Of a stretch of DNA of 64,000 bases, positions 12,882 through 26,092 are shown piece after piece (position 1 is the stretch's first letter; every line of letters begins with the position of its first letter). The stretch comes from Panonychus citri (Eukaryota > Arthropoda > Arachnida > Trombidiformes > Tetranychidae). Made by a program: the position numbers and the translations under genes. Below the pieces are notes generated by a model. It searched no databases. It saw nothing but the letters and a program-made list of their open reading frames with translations, and was not told where the DNA came from. The DNA lies in contig NW_026515543.1 of the NCBI RefSeq assembly GCF_014898815.1, forward strand, positions 1,178,001 to 1,242,000, in the 5' to 3' direction.

Positions 12882-13629
12882 TTCAATGTTCAAAATAATA
12901 ACATAAACAATTGTAAATACTAATTGTGATTGTTTTGTTTTCTAACCTTTCAAATTTGGTAACATTTAGAATCCATAAATTTATAATTAGCTGATTGTTG
13001 GACTATTAACAACAATAAAATATTTTGGTAAACAATTTAAGTTTCGATAAGTTATTCTTGTTAATTTGTCTTTTTGTTTAATTCCAATCATCATCAGCAA
13101 AGTTGACAGTTTTCAATTTGGTTTTACGTTAATAAGTGAGAGAGACAATTTTTGATTGTCCTCTCGGTACTACATCCATGTGAATTTAATGTAATCCAAA
13201 TGTTAATTTTGTTTTACCAAAGCAAAAAAAAACAGGAGATTCGAGATGAAATTTACTAGCACAAGATTAAAACTAAAGATGATGATTGGTACAACATTTA
13301 AATCAGTTTGTCGTGTTAACCATTGTTTTTACCACTGGATGTTGATTGTTGCAAGAAAAATCCACTTTAGATTAGCGATCATATTAAGATCACTTTGTTA
13401 GAACTTATTCCTTTATCCTTTGGATTTTTACAATAACTGATTCCCGATGGTGTTGGCGGTGTGGGGATGAGTGTTGATTCATTTGGACTCTCGAAGGAAG
13501 AATTTTTTTCGATTTCCAAAATCAAGCATCTTTTTCTCTATTTCTCTTTGCTTTTTTCTCTTTATAGTTTGTTAAAGTGTGAGGGGTGATTAAAACGGAA
13601 TCGACAAAATAAATCTCATCTTCGGGCGA
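12882..13629. other. Intergenic between NUDT16-like gene and IDH3B
   Basis: About 750 bp on the 5' side of the NUDT16-like gene and the 3' side of IDH3B. AT-rich, with no further gene seen. It would contain the Nudix promoter and the IDH3B 3' UTR. Confidence 0.4.
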
Positions 13630-15351
13630 CTAGAAGGATAAATTACTTATTACAGCTCGAGTGAAATCAGTGGTACTCGCGTAACCTCCCATGTCACGGG
13701 TCTTGGATTTGCCACTGTTGATAACCTTCTCAAGGGCATCGGTCAACTTTTGAGCATAACTGTTAAGATTAACGTGCCAAAGCATTTTAGCAGCACATAA
13801 TAACATTGCCGTTGGATTGGCAATATTTTTACCAACAGCTTCACCGAAAGTGTGTCTTGCACCCTGTGAGAAAAGACAAGAAACAATTTAGATTAGATCA
13901 TCTGATTGTTGGAAGAGAGAGAGAGAGAGAGAAAAAGATTTCGATTTACCGGTTCGTAGATGACACAATCAGAACTGTAACTAGCTCCAGGTACAACACC
14001 AGCACCGCCGACTAAGCCTGAAGCTAAATTGTCAACAATGTTACCATAAAGATTTGGCATGACAAGAACGTCAAACTTGTGTGGATGAGAAACCAATTGC
14101 ATGCAGGTATTGTCAATGATCATGGAGTCAAATTTAATCGATGGATATAATTGTGAGGTTTCCTCGCAACATTTAAGGAAAAGGCCATCAGACAATTTCA
14201 TAATATTAGCCTTGTGAACAGCGGTAACCTTTTTACGTCCATGTTTGGTAGCATAATCAAAGGCAAATTTAGCAATTCGTCGAGATTTTTCTTCGGTAAT
14301 AATTTTCATACATTCAATAACACCGGGAACACTTTCATGTTCTAATGAACTGTATTCACCTTCAGTTTGCTCTCTAATGGTGATAAAATTTAAATTCTTG
14401 TGCCTGGTTGGTATACCATCTAAAGATTTAACATGTACCACATTGGCAAATAGATCCAATTGTCGACGTATCTTCATATTAAGTGTTTGCAATTCTCCGG
14501 AAGTAGAGCTAAATGGTGTTGATAGAATTCCTTTCAAAGCAATACGATTCTTTCGGATGGAGGCGATCGCTTGTTCAAGAGGAACACTCATAGTGGGATT
14601 TACTTCACTGTAAAAGAATTGAAAATAAAGACAAAGAAAAAAGTGAGAAACATAAATAGAGTGAAAGACATGACAAGACAAGGTTAAAATAGAATAGAAT
14701 ATTTGAATGAAACACTCTACTGATTAACCTAAAGAGAATCAATTAACTAGAGAAGCAAATATTAAATGTTAATGGATGGAAAATAAAAAATTATCACCAT
14801 GAGCAGAAAGGGAATAATAAAAAAACAAGAGACAAGGACAAAACATTAGAATCAACCAAAAGCCATCAAATTGGTAAAGGAGTCAAATTGATTCTATTTG
14901 CCCATGGAAATTGTTATTAATAGAATTAATCAGGTCCAAATTATTGTCCACCATGAGATGTTTGTTAATTAGAGGAAAGGAGAAAGAGGAAAATAATTAA
15001 TCACCTAATAAACATCTCCTCGAAAACAACCGGAGTCTGCATAGCAGCAAGAACCTCTTTAACTGCTTGACACAATTCAGGGCCAACACCATCACCAGGA
15101 ATAAGAGTACATTTAACATGATTCTCTTTAACATCAGCCGAATATGTTGAACTGGTTGAATGAATCAACCGACTAGCAAATAATTTCTAAAAAAGAATAG
15201 AAAACAATTAAATTAGAAACAATTAAATACTAAAATTTAACTTGTAAACAAGACACCAAATATGTATAATAGAAAAATTCAATTCTCTTACCTCTGAGCC
15301 TCTGCTAGAATTAAGTAAAGCTGAAACTACCCTGCTCATTGGAAAAGCCAT
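13630..15351 (-). CDS. IDH3B: Isocitrate dehydrogenase [NAD] subunit beta, mitochondrial, 377 aa
   Basis: Four exons: 15351-15292, 15186-15005, 14607-13950 and 13863-13630, with phases 0, 2 and 0. The ATG at 15351 starts a Ser/Arg-containing presequence (MAFPMSRVVSALLNSSRG). It is followed by TLIPGDGVGPEL, the start of the isocitrate/isopropylmalate dehydrogenase fold. Family hallmarks in order: LDLFANVVHVKSL, IREQTEGEYSSLEHES, KFAFDYATKHGRKKVTAVHK, CMQLV, DVLVMPNLYGNI, GLVGGAGVVPGASY, GARHTF, NIANPTAMLL and TRDMGGYASTTDF near the end. VVHVKSL and the GARH..NIANPTA block favour the beta subunit over alpha or gamma. In the known complex, beta is the regulatory partner in the alpha2-beta-gamma enzyme of the TCA cycle, converting isocitrate to 2-oxoglutarate and making NADH. 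Length matches the family. The (GA)n run at 13916-13932 sits in the last intron. Confidence 0.93.
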
Positions 15352-16258
15352 TTTCAGAATATCCAATAGATGACAATAAATTAACAACAATTAATAAAAT
15401 GAGATCAGAAATTAGATGAAACAATTAAGACAGAGAAACAAATTAACTGCAGAAAAACCAACCGGTCAATACACAAACAGAAAAGAATCACTTTCAATTG
15501 AACTTGAGAAAAGGTCAAAAGATGTCACTGTCTACGTTTCTTTCTTTTTCTCTTTCTTTTTTGATTGTTTTTATTTCTAACGGCACAAATTGTGATCCAC
15601 AATTAATTAATTACTTTCTTTTCTCTCTCTTTACCAATTAATCTATGGTTAATTACTCTATTTAATGGCAGTTCTTAATCACAATTATAATCATTTAGAG
15701 AGAGAGAAAGAGATAATGTTAATCATGAGATTAATTGTGTCCCTTTCTTATTACATTGATTTTGTTTTGTTTTTCTATTCTAATTTGAATTAATTGTTCC
15801 AATAGATTAATCAGTGTATTTATTTTTGTTTATAATTTCTCATTTAATTTAAACTTGTATCAAATTTTTCAATTGTTTCTTAATCTTTTTCTTGTGTTTA
15901 ATTAATCTGATATCATTTCTTGTTCTTATATGTGTGCAGGTAGTTTCCCGCTTCAAGTACAAAAGTACATCAGTTGTAACAACAAATGAGTGTTGATTAT
16001 TAATTTTCGCAATCTACTTGTTAGTTAATTATTCACAGAAAATTGTATCTGATTGTGAATCTTTTGACTTGTTAATGGAAGAAAAAGAAAACGGTTTTTT
16101 TTCTTCCATGTGATATTTGATTCTTTTACCAATTATCTTGACACACACCGAGAGAGAGAGAGAGAGAGATAAAATATCAACGTTTCCCAATTGATTCAGT
16201 GTAATAATTATTATTTACAATTGATTGTTAGTAAATTCCACTAATTAGTAATGTTAAT
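15352..16258. other. Intergenic between IDH3B and CIAO3
   Basis: About 900 bp holding the IDH3B promoter side and the CIAO3 3' UTR. It is AT-rich with CTTT/CTCT stretches around 15540-15640 and a (GA)n tract at about 16150-16168. No gene seen. Confidence 0.4.
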
Positions 16259-17797
16259 CTACCATTTAACATTTAATAAATTGTCCGTTTTAGGAATAGC
16301 TTTAAATGTTGTATGGAATAATTTTTCCTGTAAACTTTCATCAGGCCAAAATTGTTGATAAATTGATTTAATTGTCTCATGATTATCATCTAAAGGTAAA
16401 TTGTAGGTTTCCAATGAACTGTAAAGCTGATTAACTTGATCGAAAAGTTTATTATCAATTGTATCACCACGAATCATTCCACCACCATTAAGACACCCGG
16501 AAGGACAGGCCATCACCTCAACGAAATCATAGTTGAATGTTTTCCGTTTAATCCGTTGGATTAACGTTTGAATATTTCGAAAACCATTAACAATGGCAAA
16601 GGTTAATTGTTTACCCTCTCCAGCTGATGAGGATAAGGTGACCTCGAGAAAATCTTTATTCCGTTTACTTTGAATGGTCAAAGGTAATCGCGATTCCAAT
16701 GGTGATGAATTAAAATACCAATCAGCGTAACGAATAATATTTTCCGACCAACCACCAGAACCATTTCCAGAATGTGTAGTAATTTGATGATTGTTGTAAT
16801 CGTTAAATTGTAACAATGGATCAAGTAAATCAATTGGACGAGTGGAAAGATTGGTAAATTGTATATTCTCCTTTTCAAAAAGAGTTTCCAATTCAATTGG
16901 TGTTAGAACACAATCAACATCAGCTGATTCATCTTCCCAATTAAACTCAATTCGAGAGGCTTCCAATTTCTTATCGAAACAAGGCATGACCGTACAATGG
17001 TAAATTGTTGATGAACTTTGACCGGATGGGATGAATACCCTTTTCACTAAACTTCCCATGATTTGTTGTGGTGATTTAACTGAACTAAGTAGAGGAATCA
17101 GTAAATCACCGTGAGTCTTTTCCACATAGCAAACAAAACCTGGACAAATGGAGGTTAAAGTTGACCGATTGGATTGTTTTCTTTTGATAAATTCTTTCTC
17201 ACATTCAAGGAGTGATAAATGTCGGGCAAAGGTTAAATCGTAAACATAATCAACACCAATTGAGTGAAAAAAAGATGATAACAATTGAGCTGATTCTTGG
17301 AAATCTTTACCATAACGAGCACCAATCGATGAAATTGCTTGGTGAGATAAAGAGACAATTACAATTATATTTTCACCATTCTAATAGAGAGAAAGATATA
17401 CATTCATTTAGATATTTAGATTAGCGATTAGTTTAATTGTTTTACCTTCTTTTTGTCCAAATTCTCATAAAGATCAAGGTAACTTTGTTTAGAAATGAGA
17501 ACCGATTCAGCTGATGTTATGCAACCCGAACAAGCTAAACAATCACCTAAGGTAATTTCAACCTTTTTCTTTTCATGTATTCCAACCTGATCATCTTGTT
17601 TAATTGGTTTGACACAGGCCTGAAAGAAGAAGAAAAGAAATTGATTACAATCAATTAAATTGGAATAACAATTAAATTTGAGAAGGAAAAAGAGAAAATG
17701 GAAATGGAAAGTGTTTATGTTTTACCTGTGATGGAGCAATAAAATCATTAAGATCGGTTAATTGGAGAACCGAACTGAAGCCAGGGCCAGTTGACAT
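16259..17797 (-). CDS. CIAO3: Cytosolic Fe-S cluster assembly factor CIAO3/NARFL (Nar1), 455 aa
   Basis: Exons 17797-17726, 17619-17446 and 17380-16259, all phase 0, give 455 residues (human about 476). The start MSTGPGFSSVLQLTDLNDF matches the conserved N-terminus (LQLTDL.DFIAPSQ). The N-terminal [4Fe-4S] ligands are C26 (ACVKP) and C51, C54, C57 (GDCLACSGC). The C-terminal, hydrogenase-like cluster ligands are C161 (SICPGFVCYVEKTHG), C216 (MPCFDKKLEASR), C374 and C378 (ACPSGCLNGGGMI). All eight expected cysteines are present, so the protein should be functional. It is the iron-only hydrogenase-like component of the CIA pathway. It links the early scaffold to the CIA targeting complex and so delivers Fe-S clusters to cytosolic and nuclear enzymes. 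IDH3B lies downstream on the same strand with its own promoter space. Confidence 0.93.
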
Positions 17798-18383
17798 GTT
17801 GACCAATTCGATAAATTGTTCCGATCAGCGAAAATTTCGTACTTTAATTGGTGATAATTGTACGAAATAAAAAAAAAGCTTCAGGAAAAACGAAAAACGA
17901 AACAATAACAAACTCAATATTCATCAAAATGAGTCACATGGATTCTCATAACTATGAGCATGTTTCTAATTCTTATCAGCTTATCTCTCGTTAATTTGGT
18001 TAAATTAATGGTCAATTAAAATGAGAAACAATTAAATAAGATAGAATTAATTTAATTCTATGTGTAATTAATCTATTGATTTGTTCACTTAGGAAGTAAG
18101 TGATTTACAAAGAACAATGAAAAGTGACATCTCTTTAGTTTGGTCGCTGAAACAATTAACAGAAAAGTAAACACATATTGTACATATTTTTACATGATAA
18201 TAAATCAACAAGAAATCGAGAATGAATCAAACCTCAATCGTAAGGTATTCAATTTGTTGATTATCATTAAAACATCAACTGAATTGATTTAGAGTAATTA
18301 ACGATCACTTCTATCCTTTTAATTGATTGCACAATTGATGTCCCATTATCAAAGTGATTTTCGTTGGATTTTCCTTCATTTGG
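17798..18383. other. Intergenic upstream of CIAO3
   Basis: About 590 bp of AT-rich DNA, expected to carry the CIAO3 promoter. No gene or clear motif recognised. Confidence 0.4.
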
Positions 18384-18446
18384 TAGATTTTGTTTCTATT
18401 AATAGATTTTTATCAAACTTTCCCATGAAATTGGCATAATCAATAC
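18384..18446 (-). pseudogene. Relic of an NDUFB9 3' end
   Basis: About 60 bases repeat, with several substitutions and small indels, the last coding bases of the NDUFB9 copy that lies ~110 bp to the right (about 18495-18552). On the minus strand it reads IDYANFMGKFDKNLLIETK and then STK-stop; the intact gene reads IDYADFMENFDKNLDTK and then STENK-stop. The remainder of the gene is absent. It is more diverged than the neighbouring copy is from the copy at 30.5 kb, so it is an older fragment. It ends exactly where the younger duplicated block begins. Confidence 0.75.
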
Positions 18447-19496
18447 CATCAAGAGACATTTGGAAAGATTTTAATTATTTCTACTTGTTTTCTGTAGATT
18501 TTGTGTCTAGATTTTTATCAAAATTTTCCATGAAATCGGCATAATCAATCTTTTGCTCTACACCAATTAATTTCTCTGCGTCTCCGAATTCAGATTCAAA
18601 TAGTTTGATGTATTCTTGTTTCTTTCCTCTCGACGGGCAAAGTAATAGGGATACATCGCCTTCTCGTATGGATGCCAATAATCAAGAAGAACATCATTTG
18701 CTGTTGGACTTTGTTGATATGCTGTTCCATGAGGTGAATATGTGACTATCATCACCATCGTCATCGTTATTGTAATCAAAAGAAAAAGAGAAAAAAAAAC
18801 AGTTTGATTAGCAATCTAATTACACAATGAGAAGAAAAACTCAATCAACTTACAATTTACTTGTTCACACATCCCGTTGACTAGTAATTCTTGCTGTCCA
18901 TCTTGAAGAAGCTTCTTGGCCAGTCGGAAATCTTTAACATCTTTATTATCGTCGAAGCGTTTTCGCAATTCACAGGCTTTCTCTCTCGATTCCAATCTAT
19001 CACCAGTAAGAAAAAGAAATTAACAACAATTAACATTAAGAAATATTTAGATAATTAATGAAACAAATTATTAATACTTACACATCAGGAGTATCAAATC
19101 TGATTACTTTTAAAGCCTCTTTGTAAAGAGACTTCACTTTTTGTCTGTGGGTTAAAGCGACTCTTTTTAAATGTTGAGCTTTATTTACATTGTAGATAAC
19201 GGAGGTCATTTTGATGCAACACAATTGACCAGTAAACTAAAAACTAATTAAACAATTAACAGTTAATAGTTAACAAAACGAAACAGTTTAATTGTTGAGG
19301 TCAAATTGTAAACAACAAAAAAGTAAACAAACATTAGGGGATCGACTATAAATCTACATTTGTTTCCTTTCCTCAATCATATGTTTGAGTGAAAGAAAAT
19401 TTAATTGACTGAATCAAAGTGTTTCAATTGTAATTAAATCAATTTAATTGTTTGCATCACTTTTTTATCATCTTATATGTTTCATTCAGTTGATGT
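18446..19496. repeat. Segmental duplication block, copy A (~1.05 kb)
   Basis: This block is almost identical, introns and flanks included, to 30525-31578. Homology starts at ACCAT(C/T)AAGAGACATTTGG and ends near TTTCAGTTGAT. Differences seen are scattered single bases plus a one-base deletion in the last exon. Introns are retained, so this is a DNA-level duplication and not a retrocopy. The copies are about 12 kb apart in the same orientation. Confidence 0.93.
18481..19209 (-). pseudogene. NDUFB9 copy A, frameshifted in the last exon
   Basis: It has the same three-exon layout as the intact copy: 19209-19082, 18996-18854 and 18745-18481. The first two exons encode the same residues and keep the splice signals. 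In the third exon, the T-run in CTTGTTTCTTTCC (around 18625-18632) is one base shorter than in the copy at 30.5 kb. After RREER the reading frame moves to NKNTSNYLNLNSETQRN and stops at 18567, losing about 47 native C-terminal residues. Near-perfect conservation elsewhere says the break is recent. A homopolymer sequencing error is the main alternative. If real, the product would lack the C-terminal arm that docks in complex I. Confidence 0.8.
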
Positions 19497-20976
19497 CAGG
19501 ACACAATGTCAGCGAATCACATGTTATTCAATTGTGATGTGTCATGTAAGTCTTTTAATTGTACCGATAATTGTAAATGTTAATTAGTCTTAATTACCTT
19601 TTATAATTGAGTAATGGACATTATAAAATAATCAATTATCCAATAAAACTAAACCAATCAATGGCAAATAATACCCTAACTTCTAGATGAGATATTTTTA
19701 ATAAATTATTAGTCAAATCGTATATATGATGAAACAATTTCTCAATTGTAATCGTAACAATTAAAGTTATCAAATTTATACAACCCCAAGTGATTTCAAA
19801 TTACTGTTTAAATGTGAGATGATTTCAATTGGATTTTCATTTGGAATTTTTTCCTGATTTTTTTCTCGTAACAATTAAGTTAATTTTCCCTATGGATCAA
19901 TATAAACACAGTTGCAAATAATAATAAAAAGCGTGAAACTAATGAAGATGTTGATTATGATGATGATATACTAGTACATGTACCTGGTCAGTGTGGGAAC
20001 ATAATAAAACTCAATATAATCATAAATTGATTGTGACAAAATTGATGTTAATCCGTTATTCCCGATGGTTAATATCAATAATAATGTTTATTTATATTGT
20101 TGTTGTTTCTGGAATCACAATTGTCCATCTCAATGGTCATCAAAGTAAATAGTCAATGGGAAGTCATTGTAAAGTTATTAGGTTGGTCAATGATCTTTGT
20201 TGGATTCTTGCTATTTTCATTCTTGATCATCAATGAATCTCTGGTGAAAATAATGATAATCAAATAACCATGATGAAGATGAAGAGATGACCATGTGATC
20301 ATAGTGGACATTATGAAGATGAAGGATTAACGATGTGTAAAAGAAAACATTTCCTGGTTTCCTGGTCTCTCTCATTGTTATTATCATCATCATGACAATT
20401 CCGAGACTCATCATGATGAGGACGATAAAATAGTTTCATGAATGACTGAATCGTTGAATCGGTAAGAAAAAAAAATCAAAATTTTCGAAATGATTAATTG
20501 ATTATTAGAAGCGTTGTTTTCACAATCAATTGAAATGAATTACTTTAATTATTGAGATACTCAGTTGATTACAGTTAAACATGATGATTAATTCAATTGT
20601 TTATCAATTAAGTTATATTTTATATTTAATTCATAACATTAGTGATAATAACAAATAACAATTAGTTAGTAAAAAAAACAGTCGAGTGAAAAAAGTTGAA
20701 ACAATTAAATTTAGACAATAATAGTAATAGTATTGTGATAAAAATCAACTCAATTTATGCTGATAAATAAAACAGTTAATTATTAATAATTTTTGTTCAA
20801 ATTAAAGTTAATTGTTCATAAGAAAAAGGGTAATCAGTATTAAAGTTAATTGTTGACAAAAGTTTTGACGATTTCTGATCAGTTTTTGTGGTCAAATTAA
20901 TTCATAAGTTTCTTGAGTTCATGTTTGATTATTTAGGCATCAAGGTTAATAAACTAAATTGTAACAATTAACACAA
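19497..20976. other. Intergenic between NDUFB9 copy A and the Ras-like gene
   Basis: About 1.5 kb, AT-rich, with no gene seen. It should include the promoter of NDUFB9 copy A and the 3' UTR of the GTPase gene. A minus-strand frame at 20217-20414 is low-complexity and not supported. Confidence 0.4.
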
Positions 20977-23900
20977 TCACAGTGATAGTATTGGTGGACT
21001 TGATTTACGAGTTACCTTGATCATGGTCGCATGGGTTGACTTTTTTGACCTACAAAATGACCTTGAATTTAATAGCGGGACACATTTCTTGAATTTATTT
21101 TCCTTATTGTTGTTACCCAATAGGTTAGCATAATTATTTTGATTGGAATCATAATTGAAGAATTGATTAAAATGATCAGCTGAACTTTTGGTTGGAGTTG
21201 ATGGTGAGTTTAATCTTGTTGAATTGTTGGTAGTTGAGGTGGGAAGAGTTAATTGCTGGTGACAAATTGATTTAGATCCATTTCCACCATTGTTTCCATC
21301 AGAGTTTGAACATTGTTGTTGAGTTGAATTGATTAGATCAATATTTGAATAGTAAACAGAATTATCGGAATTATGTTTACCGTTTGAACTATTGGCACTT
21401 CCGTTGTTACTATTAGTACCAAAAACGGCACCGAAAACCTTTGAAACGGTTACAATGCTTAACTTTTTATAATTTGTTAAATGAGAATTGGAGGAAGATG
21501 ATGGAGATCGAGCTGATCGCCGAAGTCGACTGGACACCAATTCCCTGATTAAGGCATCAAAAGAAACTTGAACACCAACATATGAATCAGCGGCTGAGAC
21601 CTGAAGACAAAAATAAAAACAATAATGTAATTGTTAATGTATCCCAAGGGTATTAGATTTCCGTAGCCTCAGGGTAAAGTTCATTCAAGTTAGCAAAATT
21701 GGAATTGAAACTTTTATATTGTCATTTTTTCCCCTAATTGCTCAATATTTAATGTTAATATAATTTCTCTGACTCATAAATGCTTAAGAACTACTTAGAC
21801 AATCATGATATTAATGTCTTGAATTTCATGAAGAAAATATTTACCCTGAAACTTTTCACTCATTTCTTTCATATTCCCTGAGTCTTAAAGTGCCCCAAAC
21901 TCAATTTGATGAACTTTTGAACTGAAATTCTTATTTGCATATTATTGATAATTGCGAAGCTGTTAATGTGTTTTTCATGGAGATCAGGGGAGATAAAAGG
22001 TGAGTCGAATCTTTTGTTCTTACCTCGAAAAAATGAGCTCCATATTTGGCGGCGAGATTTCGACCTTCCATTAAGGACACTTTCCTTCCCTGTTCGAGAT
22101 CTCGTTTATTGGCTAATAGTAAAATCGGTGAATGGACAAAACCTCTCATTGAATTGACAAGCTCCAGGTATTGTTGAGCTACCTGAAAGCTTGACTTGTC
22201 ACAAAGATCATAAAGGATAACAAAGCCATTGGCCCAAAGTATATTATCATGAAATGTTGAGCTTGAATTCTGGATAAATTTTCAAAGAAAGAGAAGAAAA
22301 AAAAGTAAACAAATCTGAACATTTATTACTCAAAGAGGGAAAAAAACAATTCAATTAATTCATTTACAACCCTGAAAATGAGGAAGTGATTACAGGTAAT
22401 TCTTAGTAACAATCATTCTGATTACATTACAATTATACTCCCTGATTCTTGATTGTTTACTTTACCATTCGTAATTCATTGTTATCAAATTGTAGTTTGT
22501 TACACTATTATTATACTTTATGGATCAGAGTCGATTCAGGATTGAAATGAGTTTTTTTTCCTACATTACATTCACATGAAATTCAATCGGATGAACATGA
22601 TAACTTACCCCTTTGTTAGATGAGATATCCAATATTTCTAGGTGTACAATAGATTCATCGAGATTGTATTCCTTTTTGTATAAAATATCTACCATGGGAA
22701 TAAAACAGAGAAGAGAGAAAAAAAAGTTCGAAATTTTTAAAAGTTCTGTACGAGTTCATGGAATTTCAGTAAATCTATAATTGATCAATAGTTTGATGAG
22801 AGATTATTAGTAAAAAGGATTGGATAATAATCATAGAGTAAAGCTTAGTATTTTCTGTTCAATATCAATCAGAAAAAAAAGTATCTCCATGAAAAGAGAT
22901 ACTCAATAAATACAATATTCATTATATGGATTATCAGAATTGCTGAATATCTTCCCCCGGAAACTGATATAAAAATGATTGATGATTGTTTATCATTAGA
23001 GAAACAATTTTCTTTATCATTATCATCAACTCAGTAATATTATTATCACCCTGATCTGATTATCTATCTCTTTCTCAGGGAGGAAAGTTCAAAATTCTGT
23101 CATTAAATCATTACAGAAAGAAGAGAAAAAATTTTCGTCACATTCAAATACTATTAATACTTATTAATGACACGATTAACACTTGATATAAGTAGATGAT
23201 TGTGACAATGTTGAGGTTAATGGTCGTTAATCGTCTTGATTATCATTATTACCTCTGATTATAATCAGAGTGATTAATATTCACAACTCTGAATCAATAA
23301 CCACAACGATAACATTGAGTATCCATAAGTACCAGGAGGGGATATTTAGTAGTAACAAGAATTTATCAATGAACTTTTCATGATGATACTCATATGGATT
23401 AAATCAAATTTCCAAATAACATCAATTAGTATCATTTTTCATTCAATCAAATTCATGGAATTCCAAGAATAACTTATTAGGAAACTCATTCTTTCTCCTG
23501 ATAATTGGCTCAGAATTTTTTCCATTCATCAGTTAAGCCCAATACCTTCAAGCTAAACTCTGATTCTAATGATAATCATCATGTTACTTTGGTCTTTAAA
23601 ATTCCCAATAGATTTTTAAATAATTTAGCAACGAAATTGAAATTAAAACCAAAGAAAATGAATCAACATCTTAATACAATCAACAGAGAAATAAATTAAC
23701 CACAGCAATCAGTTTGTTTACCATTAACCTTCCCGGTGGATGTTTATCCCATCGATGAATCTAATCATAGTTTTTGTTTACAATAGAAATTGATGTATTC
23801 TAATAGGATTATTAGTTCCCCTGGTTTCTTACTCATACCATGATAATTCATGTCTAACATTATCCCAAGAACTTTTCCCTTTCATCATGTATATTGTTTC

Positions 23901-26092
23901 AATAACCTGGAATAACCTTCTTCCTGAACCATAAGAATAATTCAGTGGAATATAAAAAAAACAGTTACATATACCTTTTAAAAGGGATAAAATTATAAAT
24001 ATCTTGAAAATATATAAATACCATGATAATAATACTAATCCAGGTAAAGATATTTGATAAAAGTTTGCATGATAATAACCTCTACTTTTTTTAACGATAA
24101 ATTGATAAGTTAAGGAACAGATAATCTTTACTTTACTCAATAAGATTAAGATTAAGGATTATCCCTTTTTCAATTCACTTTTCATCAAATTAAACTTTTT
24201 AATTAACAATTAACTTACCTATATTCGATTGATACTCGCCAATGTATCGTCGAGTTAGTATTCGGACAATGACAGCTTAAGATATTAATGATTATTGATG
24301 AGAGAGAGAGAGAGAGAGCAAAAAAGTTCTAAGTTAGTCTTTTTTACTTAGCAAAAGCGATTATCTTATTAAAAAGATTAACGTAATCACGATTAAAAAA
24401 TTATAAATATTAATATAAACTCAAAGTTGAATTCATGACGATTTTGATGACGATCATGATTATGATGAAAAACCAAGTTCGAGTTCAAGTTTTTTTTTCA
24501 TTCGACTTTTTTTTCGCAACGTAATCGATACGATTATGATTATGATTGAAATAACATTGGATAAAATTCATTGACATGAGGTTCGATAATATGTTTTTTG
24601 TTTCTCTCATCATGATAATCATCAACTAATCGTCTTTAAGCTATTGGATACATATAATGAATAGTGAAAGGGAAAAAAAGTTCAGTGAACAGAAAAAAAA
24701 GGTTCCGATCATCAAATTCAATCATCATGATTTGAATCAACAACTTGTCAAGATTGAAACAAAACTTTGATGATGATGATGATTATGATTACGATGATGT
24801 TGATTCATGGTCAAGCTTATATAAAACATGGGGAAGGAGGGGATCAAATGAACAGTCCGATTAGAAAAAAAAAGATTCTAATATCATCTTGAAAGGTGAA
24901 TTAGAATTTTGAAAAATTCTCTCTGAATTATATAAAGAAAACATGATGGCAACTTAAAGAATTATTTTATGAAAGATAAAAGGTTATTCAAGCTATTTAT
25001 CATCATCTTTATCGCCACCAACTCTTGATAAGATTAACAGATCAAAATGCTTTTAACAAGTTCGATGGATTTTTTTTCTTCCAAATCATCATTATCGATA
25101 TAACTTTATACTTATATATTTATTATTATGATGAACTTCATCTTGATAATCATGAAAACTTAGTATTGGGGAGAAGTTTTTTCCACCCTTTTTTCCAATC
25201 ACTGATATAATGTATTACTTATTAATTCATCGGTTTTCTAATTGTGTGTATTAATATCATAATGAGTGGGGGGGATTTCATGACGATCATGATGATTATT
25301 TATACTTGAGTTACGAGTTTCGCTCAATATGTCCAAAAAAGATGTTCGAGAGGCCGGAAAAGAGAAAAAAAAAAGTTTTTCGATTTTGTCGATAGAACTT
25401 TTTATCGATACTTTCATTTTGAGTTCTATTTTGAATTAGTGTTTTTAATCATCTTCAGTTTATCTTATTAACTTCATTTACTATTTTCTTGGCCCTTCGA
25501 TAATCTGATTTATTTGTTGATGAACTTTAACCGAGTTGCGAACTTTTTTTTATGTACCTCACAAAGAAATATTAATAGATTAACTTTTCTACAGTTAAGC
25601 GAGATTAAGATTAAAGATTCGATCTGTTTAGTGATTAATTACTAAATTGCGAGGAAAAGTTATGTCAACTTTACATGTAAACTCGAAGTTCTTGACTCGT
25701 TAATCCATCTAGAAACGGATTAGATTAATAATCAAGAGATAAATTCATACACACAATTGATTACCAATCAATATATTTCCCTGGTCTATTGGTTGAGAGT
25801 AAACTCAATGGTGATTAGATTATAATCTGATTGATTAACAAGATTATTTATCAATCTTGATCAATGGGCTAAATATACTCTAAACAATTAAGGTTAGATT
25901 GCTGCAAGCAATTAGATTGCAATTGCAAATATAAAACTTGATCGAGTTTATATTAATTAATAATTTAATAATAATCTTTAATCGTAATCAATACTGATTT
26001 GAATGGATTAACAAAGTAATTTGATTCTTACCTGATTTTCCAACTCCTTTACCTCCGAGAACAACAATTTTTAATTTAGTTAATTGAGTCAT
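20977..26092 (-). CDS. Ras-like small GTPase of the RASL12/RERG type, 355 aa
   Basis: Five exons: 26092-26032, 24275-24219, 22688-22609, 22269-22024 and 21600-20977. Phases are 1, 1, 0, 0, joining into 355 residues. The P-loop GGKGVGKS is at residues 13-20, then LTRRYIGEYQSNI (switch I region). LEILDISSNKG (56-66) stands where most GTPases have DTAGQ. ANKRDL (N120 K121 D123) is the guanine-specificity motif and VSAADS (149-154) the G5 motif. The region YLELVNSMRG..LLLANK and the FFEVSA context resemble RASL12; no CAAX box is present, as in RERG/RASL proteins. The last ~185 residues are a Ser/Asn-rich tail with basic patches (KKLSIVTVSKVFG, MIKVTRKSS). The family is poorly characterised, with growth-inhibitory and signalling roles proposed. 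The acceptor of the second exon (CTTAAG) is weak but gives the right frame. The introns at 22689-24218 and 24276-26031 contain no other gene that I can see. Confidence 0.8.

Noticed and set aside
18567..18779. Minus-strand frame MITITMTMVMIVTYSPHG.. as an independent gene
   Set aside because: Its first ~12 codons are intron; the rest is the shifted third exon of NDUFB9 copy A.
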